Shown one piece after another: positions 1 to 6,496 of a stretch of 13,440 nucleotides of DNA. Position numbers and translations under genes: made by a program. This stretch comes from Saprospiraceae bacterium. Its GTDB lineage: Bacteria > Bacteroidota > Bacteroidia > Chitinophagales > Saprospiraceae. Location: positions 1 to 13,440 of the forward strand of contig JAHDII010000068.1 in assembly GCA_020630895.1 (NCBI GenBank), read 5' to 3'. Each line of letters begins with the position of its first letter. Position 1 is the first letter of the stretch. The notes beneath the pieces are model-generated. The model saw only the letters and a list, made by a program, of their open reading frames with translations, did not search any database and was not told the DNA's origin.

Positions 1-21
1 TCTTTTATATAAATGCTTTTT

Positions 22-41
22 TCTTTAAATATCTTTAAATA
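22..41. repeat. perfect 10-bp tandem repeat
   Basis: TCTTTAAATA occurs twice head to tail (22-31 and 32-41). It lies about 150 bases upstream of the NADAR gene. In such AT-rich DNA it could be slippage or part of a regulatory region; no function can be assigned. Confidence 0.55.
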
Positions 42-45
42 ATTC

Positions 46-74
46 ATTTGTCGAGTTATTACTTGAATTTGTCG
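46..74. promoter_or_regulatory. direct repeat ATTTGTCG x2, possible operator
   Basis: The octamer ATTTGTCG is found at 46-53 and again at 67-74, 21 bases apart start to start. That is two helical turns, so both copies face the same side of the DNA. Two direct repeats with a 13-base spacer is the layout bound by several dimeric regulators (the LytTR type, for example). It could control the NADAR gene downstream or a gene beyond the left edge. This is inference from spacing alone. Confidence 0.25.
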
Positions 75-123
75 GTAAATGTGAAGTATTAATCGATGAT
101 AAGCATTATTTTATTCATTTTTG

Positions 124-154
124 TTGCATTTAGGAACTAATTTCCGTTAATTTG
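124..154 (+). promoter_or_regulatory. candidate Bacteroidota promoter for the NADAR gene
   Basis: A TTG at 124-126 is followed after 20 bases by TTAATTTG at 147-154, a 7-of-8 type match to the Bacteroidota -7 consensus TAnnTTTG. If it is real, transcription starts near 160. That would exclude the in-frame TTG at 152 as a start codon and support the ATG at 191. Confidence 0.3.
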
Positions 155-190
155 TATTTTAATGTTAGTTTAAATAAAAAACTAAGTAAA

Positions 191-733
191 ATGAAGTATA
201 ATTTATATAGCTTATTAGAAAAATCTTCAAGTGAAAATTTGAAGTATGTATTTTTTTGGGGACATACTCCAAGCAAAGATGGTTCTGTATCTAAAAGTTG
301 TTTTAGCCAATGGTGGATAGAATCTTTTGTTGTAGATGGTATAGAATATAAATCTGCAGAACATTGGATGATGGCAGGGAAAGCACAATTATTTGATCCT
401 GATATGGTTTCTAAAATTGTTGCAGCAAATTCTCCTGCTGAAGCTAAAAAACTAGGACGTAAAATTAAAAATTTTGATTCTTTTATTTGGAATGAACATA
501 AATATGAAATTGTAAAAGAAGGGAATATACACAAGTTCAGTCAAAATGAATCTTTTAGAGAATTTCTATTAAATACAGGAGATCAAATTCTTGTAGAAGC
601 AAGTCCTTATGATAAAATTTGGGGAATTGGTATGACACAAAATGATCCTAGAGCTACACATCCAGAACAATGGGACGGTGAAAATTTATTAGGCTTTGCA
701 TTAATGGAAGTAAGAGATGAGTTAAGGGGGTAA
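191..733 (+). CDS. NADAR family protein (YbiA-like N-glycosidase)
   Basis: The product is a cytosolic protein of 180 residues, the usual size for NADAR-domain proteins, with the domain filling nearly the whole chain. Family hallmarks seen in order are FFWGHTP near residue 22, CFSQWW near 37, YKSAEHWMMAGKA near 53 (its Glu sits in the region of the active-site Glu of this fold), PAEAKKLGR, the W-x-x-x-K region, ILVEASPYDKIWGIG near 133 and NLLGFALMEVRDEL at the end. In E. coli, YbiA of this family hydrolyses reactive riboflavin-pathway intermediates. Other NADAR proteins have been reported to remove ADP-ribose from nucleobases. Nothing here decides between these: no DarT-like toxin or riboflavin gene is adjacent within the window. 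An in-frame TTG at 152 would add 13 residues, but ATG 191 is preferred because the extension is not domain-like and overlaps a candidate promoter. It appears monocistronic. Confidence 0.9.
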   Translation: MKYNLYSLLEKSSSENLKYVFFWGHTPSKDGSVSKSCFSQWWIESFVVDGIEYKSAEHWMMAGKAQLFDPDMVSKIVAANSPAEAKKLGRKIKNFDSFIWNEHKYEIVKEGNIHKFSQNESFREFLLNTGDQILVEASPYDKIWGIGMTQNDPRATHPEQWDGENLLGFALMEVRDELRG

Positions 734-896
734 TTAAGTACTTTGTGCTAAAAAAATTAATGAATAAAAGGATCGACCTTATTCAATTTAGTGAAAAGAG
801 TGCAGAAAATTCGTTTAAAATGAAATATTGTTTGAGCAAGTAAAAAAATAAAAAAAGATATATTCTAAAATAGTTTTTCAAGTAAAATATGAAATA

Positions 897-1002
897 CAAA
901 AGGAAAAAGCGAGTTTTATTTCATTCAGAATTTTCAATCTTTTTTCGCGTTAAAAATAGAATAGAGTATTTCCTTTTGGTTCTTTTCGTCTAGGAAAAGA
1001 AC
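897..1002. repeat. hairpin element with two inverted repeats
   Basis: A perfect 9-bp stem, GTTCTTTTC (979-987) against GAAAAGAAC (994-1002), closes on a 6-base loop GTCTAG. Pairing can continue past one mismatch into TTTT/AAGA. Directly upstream, TTTCCTTTTG (969-978) is an exact inverted copy of CAAAAGGAAA (897-906), 62 bases earlier. From memory, GGTTCTTTT...AAAAGAAC hairpins recur between genes in Bacteroidota genomes, so this may be one copy of a dispersed repeat. No clear U-tract follows on the plus strand, so a simple terminator is not convincing. Confidence 0.55.
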
Positions 1003-1154
1003 AAAGAAAAAATAAACAACTTTTAGCAATAAAGTCTGATACTTTTTAATTAAACTTTTGACAAAATATATTCATAGTCCATAGAATGCGATTTATTTCT
1101 ATGAACTTTAAAGCTATAGACTTCGCAGATTTATCCGCAACTGAAATTAAATAA

Positions 1155-1185
1155 TTGATTTTCTCGATTAAAAAATCTATATTAG
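1155..1185 (+). promoter_or_regulatory. candidate promoter for the DoxX gene
   Basis: TTG at 1155-1157 is followed after 20 bases by TATATTAG at 1178-1185, one mismatch from TAnnTTTG. Transcription would start about 25 bases before the ATG at 1216, a plausible leader length. Confidence 0.35.
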
Positions 1186-1215
1186 GATATCATTCAACCT
1201 ATAAATTCATACTTT

Positions 1216-1638
1216 ATGAAACTACCTAACATTTTATATCGAGAATTTTTTCAAGATCCTCTTGCCATTATTAGAATTTGTACAGGAATAGGATTAATCA
1301 TTCATGGTATTTATATTTTTAATTCTGATTATATGGCAGGTCATGCAGCAATTTTTGAGGGACAATATAATTTGCCTACTGCGATGGCTTATATTTCTAG
1401 AGCAGCAGAATTTTTAATTGGAATTTTATTGGTTTTAGGATTGTTTACACGATTTGCAGCACTTATCTTAATTATAAATATGCTTGTAGCTACATTTTAT
1501 GTACTAAAAGGAGATATTATGGCTGTAGATAATTATCAAGCACAATTGAGTTGGTTATATGTAATTATAGGATTTACTTTATTTGTAAGTAAGCCTACAG
1601 CCTATTCTTTAGATAAACGGATGAGGGAAAATTTTTAA
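1216..1638 (+). CDS. DoxX family membrane protein
   Basis: This 140-residue inner-membrane protein has four predicted helices, near residues 18-35, 58-76, 80-98 and 112-125. The composition and layout are those of the DoxX/DoxD-like family: an N-terminal amphipathic segment, R-I-C-T-G-I-G-L-I-I-H-G in helix 1, then AEFLIGILLVLGLFTRFAALILIINM across helices 2 and 3. The latter has the typical G-L-F-T-R turn with its conserved Arg. Length matches small DoxX proteins (about 130-150). The family includes subunits linked to quinone or thiosulfate chemistry and redox-stress complexes, but most short members have no proven reaction and none is claimed here. The ATG follows an AT-rich leader without a Shine-Dalgarno motif. 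The next gene starts 25 bases after the stop, so they may be co-transcribed. Confidence 0.85.
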   Translation: MKLPNILYREFFQDPLAIIRICTGIGLIIHGIYIFNSDYMAGHAAIFEGQYNLPTAMAYISRAAEFLIGILLVLGLFTRFAALILIINMLVATFYVLKGDIMAVDNYQAQLSWLYVIIGFTLFVSKPTAYSLDKRMRENF

Positions 1639-1663
1639 TAAAATCTTACATACAAACAACATA

Positions 1664-2149
1664 ATGAAGTATTTATTTTTACTAATTACTTTTATTTTTT
1701 TGTGGTGTCCAATATTTTCTCAAAATTTATTTTTATATCTAGAAAATGATAAATGGGGATATATTAATATAGATGGAGAAGTAGTAATTAAAGCAAAGTA
1801 TCTTCGAGCAAATAATTTCAAAAATGGTATTGCAAAAGTTTTAATTGCTGAAGAAAAAGGTGCTTATATCGATTCTACGGGTAAAAAACTCATTCATTAT
1901 TTTCCATATTATGATACTGATGAAAAACATTATTATTCAGAAGATTTAATAGCTATTCCTAATAAAAAAGGATACTTCGGATTTAAAAATTTAAAGAACA
2001 AGTGGGTAATTCCTCCTAAGTACTATCAAGTCAATAATTTTTCAGAAGGTTTAGCAGCCGTTTGTGGTGCTCCGCAATATATAACAGATGTTGGTTCTGA
2101 CTGTGATCAAGCATTAGACATTAGAATATTGCACTTATCAATTCATTAA
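1664..2149 (+). CDS. secreted WG-repeat protein, probably frameshifted
   Basis: The protein begins with a signal peptide (MKYLFLL...PIFSQ, cleavage near residue 20) and continues with WG (KWG) repeats. Repeat 1 is at about residues 29-62, with WGYIN then VVIKAKY and NFKNGIAKV. A weaker repeat is near 65-77 (GAYIDSTGKKLI). A third is at about 101-134 (KGYFGFKN, WVIPPKYY, NFSEGLAAV). WG repeats form beta-rich binding or scaffold domains on surface proteins; no reaction is known. After residue about 153 the sequence stops looking like a WG protein and ends at 2149. The expected continuation lies in the +1 frame (2118-2216), so the present C-terminus is likely an artefact of an indel. WG proteins are usually longer. 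It may be a decaying gene, or an assembly error could mimic this. Confidence 0.7.
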   Translation: MKYLFLLITFIFLWCPIFSQNLFLYLENDKWGYINIDGEVVIKAKYLRANNFKNGIAKVLIAEEKGAYIDSTGKKLIHYFPYYDTDEKHYYSEDLIAIPNKKGYFGFKNLKNKWVIPPKYYQVNNFSEGLAAVCGAPQYITDVGSDCDQALDIRILHLSIH

Positions 2150-2216
2150 TAAAAAAGCCTTTATTACAGATTTTTCAAATGGAATATCATGTGTAGTAAA
2201 TAGAGCTAACCTCTAA
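2118..2216 (+). pseudogene. out-of-frame C-terminal remnant of the WG-repeat gene
   Basis: Read in the frame beginning at 2118, the DNA encodes TLEYCTYQFINKKAFITDFSNGISCVVNRANL and stops with TAA at 2214-2216. FINKK and DFSNGISCVV are the two ends of a WG repeat. The middle part (normally a VIPPKYDEA-like stretch) is missing, so there is also a probable in-frame loss. A TAG at 2115-2117 blocks reading further back in this frame, placing the shift between about 2098 and 2118. The stop falls just before the ATG at 2220, which fits the original gene end. Confidence 0.6.
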
Positions 2217-2219
2217 AAA

Positions 2220-3269
2220 ATGGAAGAGAATCAATACATACTATTTTTCCTTAGTTGTTTTGGTGTTACTAATTCAACTTTTCTTACTTTTTACTTTTTT
2301 TTTAATTCAAGAAAACCACAGATCCAAAATAGGTTTCTTGCTGGTTTGTTTTTAGTTTTAAGTATCCGAATAACTAAATCAATCATTTTCTATTTTTATA
2401 AAGATACTATTTTTATCGAATTATATTTGCAAATTGGTCTTTCTGCTTGTTTTTTAATCGGACCATTTCTATACTTCTATATTTTTTATTTTTTTAAAAA
2501 GGGCCCCTCTCCTTTTTGGTGGCTACAATTAATCCTATATATCATACTTATTACTATTATTAGTTTACTATTACCCTATATGCAAAACATAGAGATGTGG
2601 CGAAATTTTATTTTACCAATAATACATTTACAATGGTTCATTTATCTTTTACTCACAGGACGTTTAATTTGGCAATATAGAAGAAATTTAAATAAAAGCA
2701 CTGAAGTTTTTTTTAATGAAAAAACCTGGGTAATTTCAATTTTTGTAGGAGTTAGTATTATCTGGTTGCTTTATATCATTACTCCATTATCCTCATACAT
2801 TTTAGGAGCAATATCCTTTTCCTTTTTAATTTATATCTTACTTTTCTTATTGCTATTGAGAGCAGAAAATTTCTTTTCTATTGGACTTCATCCTATTAAA
2901 TATGGAGGGGTTGAAATTTCAACATCAGAAGTTGATAAAATTTATGAACAAGTAAATCAGGCTTTAGAACAAAACTACCAAAATGAAGATTTAAAATTAG
3001 ATGACATTGCAAAACTCACAGAAATAAGAAAACATGAAATTTCCCAAGTCTTGAACGAACATTATAATATTAATTTTTCTTCTCACCTCCGTAGATTTAG
3101 AATACAAAAAGTAAAAAAATTAATCCACACGAATCATGTATATACCCTCGAAGCCATAGGCAAGGAATGTGGGTTCAAAGCAAAATCTAGTTTTTATACA
3201 GCCTTTAAAAAAGAAACTAACATGACTCCACTTCAGTATAAGAAGGGATTAGAGAATAAAAAGGTTTAG
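2220..3269 (+). CDS. membrane-embedded AraC-family transcriptional regulator
   Basis: This 349-residue protein joins a polytopic membrane half to a C-terminal AraC/XylS DNA-binding domain. Hydrophobic segments lie near residues 7-28, 37-60, 66-92, 100-120, 130-149, 169-189 and 194-213, giving about seven helices. A linker with a short amphipathic helix (235-252) follows, then the double helix-turn-helix at about 258-342. The first HTH contains DDIAKLTEIRKHEISQVLN. The second carries the family signature EAIGKECGFKAKSSFYTAFKKE and ends MTPLQYKK. This layout is common in Bacteroidota; such proteins are thought to sense a membrane or periplasmic cue directly, without a separate kinase. Ligand and targets cannot be read from sequence. 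The adjacent downstream gene (84 bases away, same strand) is a natural candidate target. The ATG comes 3 bases after the old end of the WG remnant. Confidence 0.9.
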   Translation: MEENQYILFFLSCFGVTNSTFLTFYFFFNSRKPQIQNRFLAGLFLVLSIRITKSIIFYFYKDTIFIELYLQIGLSACFLIGPFLYFYIFYFFKKGPSPFWWLQLILYIILITIISLLLPYMQNIEMWRNFILPIIHLQWFIYLLLTGRLIWQYRRNLNKSTEVFFNEKTWVISIFVGVSIIWLLYIITPLSSYILGAISFSFLIYILLFLLLLRAENFFSIGLHPIKYGGVEISTSEVDKIYEQVNQALEQNYQNEDLKLDDIAKLTEIRKHEISQVLNEHYNINFSSHLRRFRIQKVKKLIHTNHVYTLEAIGKECGFKAKSSFYTAFKKETNMTPLQYKKGLENKKV

Positions 3270-3281
3270 ATGTATACATCT
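3268..3281. promoter_or_regulatory. perfect 14-bp palindrome, possible operator
   Basis: AGATGTATACATCT is identical to its reverse complement. It overlaps the stop codon of the AraC-type gene and lies 73 bases before the next ATG. Its half-site AGATGT recurs at 5146-5151 and, as a spaced inverted pair, at 5275-5280 and 5294-5299, downstream of the hydrolase-like gene. With no loop it suits dimer binding better than an RNA hairpin. AraC proteins more often bind direct repeats, so the binder may be another regulator. Confidence 0.35.
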
Positions 3282-3353
3282 GAACTTGTATTGGCTTAAA
3301 CTTTCCAGTTGATTAAATAATTTTGGAGATTATATCATAAAAATATTTTACCT

Positions 3354-4991
3354 ATGAATTTGTACAAATTAATTTTAATCACTAATCTTATCTTACACAC
3401 TTCTTTATTTGCTTTGGGGCAAGCAATAAACAAGCACCAATTAAGACAAATTGATCTTTTATTTGAAGAGTATAAACAAGGACCAACAATTTCTTATGGA
3501 ATTATTTATAAAGGAAAAATTCTAAAAAATCAATTCAATTCAAAAGAGTTTATTTGTAAAAATCAAAAACAAGTTCAATTTAGACTTGGAGGGATGACTC
3601 CTCATTTCATAGCTTATGCCATATTACTATTGGAGGAAGAAGGCAAAATTAATTTAGAAGATTATATCTCCAAATATCTGGATGATAAAACAAACTTAGA
3701 TTACAGTGATATTAGGATCATAGACTTACTTAGCCATACTCATGGATTACCAGATTATTGGGCATTAAAATATTTTCAAGGATTTAATAACTATGATTAT
3801 TTTACTACTAAGATGCAAGATCATGCTTTTAATGGTTCTTTAAAAAATCTCTATCCTAGAGGAACTGAAATCGCATTATCTGGGACAGGAGCCTATCTGA
3901 TGGCTAAGATAATTCAAAAAGTAAGTGGTAAGAGCCTTCATGAATTTTCCAAAAATAATATATTTACCCCTCTTAAAATGAAGAATACATACTTTACCAA
4001 TACTGAGCAAGTCAATAATATTATTTCATATGAAAAACAAGGCAACAAATTTGAACCAAGGGTTGTCAAACATTATGATAATGGACCTGCAGGATTAATT
4101 ACCACTATGGAAGATATGCTAATTTGGTTTTCACATTTCAACAATAAAAAAGCCATTTACAATAAGATGGACACTCCAATCCTTATAGGAAAAGATCAAG
4201 TTGCTGAAGTAGAGAATGGTGAAATTACATTTGGGCAACAATTTATGCATAAGGAGAAAGGTATAAATAAAATTTGGGATTATGGTCACATTGGTGGATT
4301 TTCAAGTTCGGTGTTTAGATTTCCAGAAAAGGATTTGACAATTGTAATATTAAGTAAAAATGGACTGTCTTATAATGGATTTTTGGGAATGCAAATTTCT
4401 GATATTTTACTTCGTGAAGAGTATCAAAAGGAAGCAAAATCTAATCCGCAGTTTGTTAATTTAGATCAAAATCACATTAAAAATTTTGTAGGTTCATATT
4501 TTGGTAAAAATAATATGCTATACAGAAAAATAATATTACGAAATGACACTTTACGGTATTATAGACCAGATTCAGATTCTGAAACTAACCTTTTTCCTAT
4601 AAACAAAAATGAATTATTAATGGGAGTAGAAGAAGGGTTTCGATTGTATTTTGAGGATGACTTACTAATTTTAACTAATGGCAAATTAAAGTTTCCTTAC
4701 AAAAAAATCGAAAAAGAACCCTCTTCTTCTATAAGTAAAACAAATTTTGAGGGCTTGTTTTTTTGTAAAAACTTACATTTGCTTATTCAACTTAAACAAA
4801 AGGAAAAAGATTCCTTTATATTAGCTGTTGGAGATAAAGAAATTCCATTGAAACAAATTGATGAAGATAAATGGACTTCAAATAATCCAAATTATAAATT
4901 AATCAAAATAGTATTAAATGCTGAACAGGAAGTCATTCGTCTAGAAATATCAAATTTAGGTCTTAAAGATATAGAGTTTAGAAAATTATAG
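3354..4991 (+). CDS. secreted class C beta-lactamase-fold protein, probable pseudoenzyme
   Basis: The product has 545 residues: a signal peptide (1-23, ending ALGQA), a beta-lactamase/serine-hydrolase domain (about 30-360) and a C-terminal beta-rich region (about 370-545) that looks like two consecutive DUF3471/lipocalin-like units (starting NFVGSYFG and NFEGLFF). Fold landmarks are clear: FRLG...HFIAYAILLLEEEGKINLEDYISKYL, IIDLLSHTHGLPDYW, KIIQKVSGKS, NIFTPLKMKNTYF and FPEKDLTIVILS. The catalytic motifs are not intact. The SxxK box after FRLG reads G80-M81-T82-P83, so nucleophile Ser and base Lys are both gone. The YxN box reads L175-S176-G177. Only the HxGG motif (H312-I-G-G) survives. The reading frame is open and full length, so this is selected loss or specialisation rather than simple decay. 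A binding or sensing role is more likely than hydrolysis. It is preceded by a membrane AraC regulator on the same strand. Confidence 0.88.
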   Translation: MNLYKLILITNLILHTSLFALGQAINKHQLRQIDLLFEEYKQGPTISYGIIYKGKILKNQFNSKEFICKNQKQVQFRLGGMTPHFIAYAILLLEEEGKINLEDYISKYLDDKTNLDYSDIRIIDLLSHTHGLPDYWALKYFQGFNNYDYFTTKMQDHAFNGSLKNLYPRGTEIALSGTGAYLMAKIIQKVSGKSLHEFSKNNIFTPLKMKNTYFTNTEQVNNIISYEKQGNKFEPRVVKHYDNGPAGLITTMEDMLIWFSHFNNKKAIYNKMDTPILIGKDQVAEVENGEITFGQQFMHKEKGINKIWDYGHIGGFSSSVFRFPEKDLTIVILSKNGLSYNGFLGMQISDILLREEYQKEAKSNPQFVNLDQNHIKNFVGSYFGKNNMLYRKIILRNDTLRYYRPDSDSETNLFPINKNELLMGVEEGFRLYFEDDLLILTNGKLKFPYKKIEKEPSSSISKTNFEGLFFCKNLHLLIQLKQKEKDSFILAVGDKEIPLKQIDEDKWTSNNPNYKLIKIVLNAEQEVIRLEISNLGLKDIEFRKL

Positions 4992-5347
4992 CAAAAAATA
5001 GCTCTAATAAAATGTAGTTGCTTATTTTCTATTTCCTTACATACAGCAGCTACATTAGTTCATTAGCAAATATTATAGTTCTTTGACAATTTTAGTGGTA
5101 AAATAGAAAATCAGCAGAATGCTTTCATACTGAGTTGTAGACACTAGATGTTATATATGAGAATTGTATGTTAAATTGTAAATCACCTATTTAGGATTCA
5201 TATTAATAAAATACAAATGCATTTTCAGAGTAGAAAGAAAATAAATATTTGCTACACAATTCATTCATTGAACAAGATGTCATGCTAAATGTTACATCTA
5301 AGAGGATATTTTTGATTTTTAGTGGATAAATTTTATATATTTAATCT
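4992..5347. other. 356-bp intergenic region, no gene seen
   Basis: It contains an 11-bp hairpin with a long loop just after the preceding stop (5011-5056). AGATGT-type half-sites lie at 5146-5151 and as an inverted pair at 5275-5280/5294-5299. GTTCTTTGACAAT near 5078-5090 resembles a -33/leader motif but lacks a well-placed TAnnTTTG partner. No ORF of convincing length and no tRNA were found. The promoter of the VWA-CotH unit presumably lies here but could not be fixed. Confidence 0.55.
5011..5056 (+). terminator. hairpin downstream of the hydrolase-like gene, possible terminator
   Basis: AATGTAGTTGC (5011-5021) pairs over all 11 positions with GCAGCTACATT (5046-5056), with one G-U pair. The loop is 24 bases and T-rich. 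An outer CTAAT/ATTAG pair (5004-5008/5062-5066) can extend the stem. It starts 20 bases after the stop codon, where a terminator would be expected, but there is no U-tract. The long loop makes processing or an attenuator-like role equally possible. Confidence 0.4.
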
Positions 5348-6475
5348 ATGATTACTTGGCGATTTTCAGAATTTCAATCTGATGGTGAAGACAAAACACC
5401 TTTTGAACGGTTATTGGAATTATTCCAAGAGTTGCTCATTCATACTTCTGGCGATGTAGATGAAGCATTGAGTTGGTTGACAGAATTAGATAAACAACAT
5501 CATTTGACTTCGGATGATTATGGTATTGCTGATTTTATTAAGGAATTAGAAGAAAAAGGATATATCCAACCTAGAGATAGAGGAGATGGAAATGGAGGAG
5601 GTTTTCGTCCTACTGCAAAAATAGAAATTAATTTAAGGCAACAAGCCTTAAAAGATGTGTTTGGAACGATTAAAAAATCAAAAAGAGGAAATCATAATAC
5701 TAAGCATGGAGGTTTAGGAGATGAACAAACTTCTGAAATTCGTCCCTATCAATTTGGAGATAGTTTAGATCATTTAGCTTTATCTGAATCTATTAAAAAT
5801 GCACAAATTAATCATGGAATTGATGATTTTCAATTGACACAAAAAGATCTAGAAATTCGAGAAACATTTTATCAATCTCAAATGAGTACTGTTTTAATGA
5901 TTGATATTTCTCATTCTATGATTTTATATGGTGAAGATAGAATTACTCCTGCTAAAAAAGTAGCTATGGCATTAGCGGAGTATATTACTACAAAATTTCC
6001 AAAAGATACTTTAGATATTATTGTTTTTGGAAATGATTCATGGAGAATTGAAATTAAAGATTTACCTTATTTACAAGTAGGACCTTATCATACGAATACA
6101 GTTGCAGGTTTAGAATTAGCGATGGATATTTTACGAAAAAGAAGAAATCCTAATAAGCAAATTTTCATGATAACAGATGGTAAACCTACTTGTATAAAAC
6201 GAGGTAAAAAATATTATAAAAATTCATGGGGATTAGATAAAAAAATTATTAATCGTACGTTGAATTTAGCAATGCGTTGTAAAAAACTAAATATTCCTAT
6301 TACAACATTTATGATTGCTCAAGATCCCTACTTAGTTCAATTTGTGGAACAATTTACTGCTGCCAACCAAGGAAAAGCTTTTTATTCTTCGTTAAAAGGA
6401 TTAGGAGAGTTTGTCTTTAAAGATTATCAACAAAATAAATCGAAAAAACGCTATAGAAGAGGTAGAGGGTATTAA
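5348..6475 (+). CDS. von Willebrand factor A domain protein with intact MIDAS
   Basis: This 375-residue, apparently cytosolic protein has no signal peptide or membrane helix. The first 110 residues are charged and helical, followed by a Gly-rich turn (RGDGNGGGFRPTA, 78-90). Then comes IRPYQFGDSLD (131-141), which resembles the reYxxGD signature found before VWA domains in the MoxR-associated DUF58 group. The VWA domain spans about 180-355. Its metal site is complete: D186-I-S188-H-S190 (DxSxS), a Thr at 249 or 251 (HTNT), and D277 in FMITDGKP. The C-terminus is strongly basic (KSKKRYRRGRGY). Such VWA proteins usually work with a MoxR/ChlI-type AAA+ ATPase, in Mg-chelatase-like assemblies that insert metals or remodel partners. 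No ATPase gene is in the window. The next gene starts 21 bases after the stop, so the two are probably one transcript. Confidence 0.85.
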   Translation: MITWRFSEFQSDGEDKTPFERLLELFQELLIHTSGDVDEALSWLTELDKQHHLTSDDYGIADFIKELEEKGYIQPRDRGDGNGGGFRPTAKIEINLRQQALKDVFGTIKKSKRGNHNTKHGGLGDEQTSEIRPYQFGDSLDHLALSESIKNAQINHGIDDFQLTQKDLEIRETFYQSQMSTVLMIDISHSMILYGEDRITPAKKVAMALAEYITTKFPKDTLDIIVFGNDSWRIEIKDLPYLQVGPYHTNTVAGLELAMDILRKRRNPNKQIFMITDGKPTCIKRGKKYYKNSWGLDKKIINRTLNLAMRCKKLNIPITTFMIAQDPYLVQFVEQFTAANQGKAFYSSLKGLGEFVFKDYQQNKSKKRYRRGRGY

Positions 6476-6496
6476 AACTCTGCTTATATTTATAGT

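Larger units (their letters stand above)
734..1215. other. 482-bp intergenic region with hairpins, no convincing gene
   Basis: Only tiny ORFs occur here (27 codons at 760-843 and 22 codons at 1086-1154), and neither resembles a protein I recognise. The notable content is a nested inverted-repeat element at 897-1002. There is also a 7-bp hairpin CATAGAA/TTCTATG at 1080-1103 and a candidate promoter at 1155-1185. No tRNA or known riboswitch pattern was recognised. Confidence 0.6.

Noticed and set aside
130..534. 134-codon open frame on the minus strand
   Set aside because: It lies opposite the well-supported NADAR gene and its translation has no recognisable domain. It is an antisense shadow.
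760..843. 27-codon ORF after the NADAR gene
   Set aside because: Too short, with no recognised similarity or start signal. A few such ORFs are expected by chance.
1086..1154. 22-codon ORF upstream of the DoxX gene
   Set aside because: Overlaps a small hairpin and a promoter candidate, and has no supporting signal.
5078..5090. GTTCTTTGACAAT resembling a Bacteroidota leader or promoter motif
   Set aside because: No TAnnTTTG box at suitable spacing and no RNA gene downstream, so it was not called as a promoter.
5311..5343. TTTG...TATATTTA as a promoter for the VWA gene
   Set aside because: The -7 box would end 4 bases before the ATG, placing the transcription start at or beyond the start codon.
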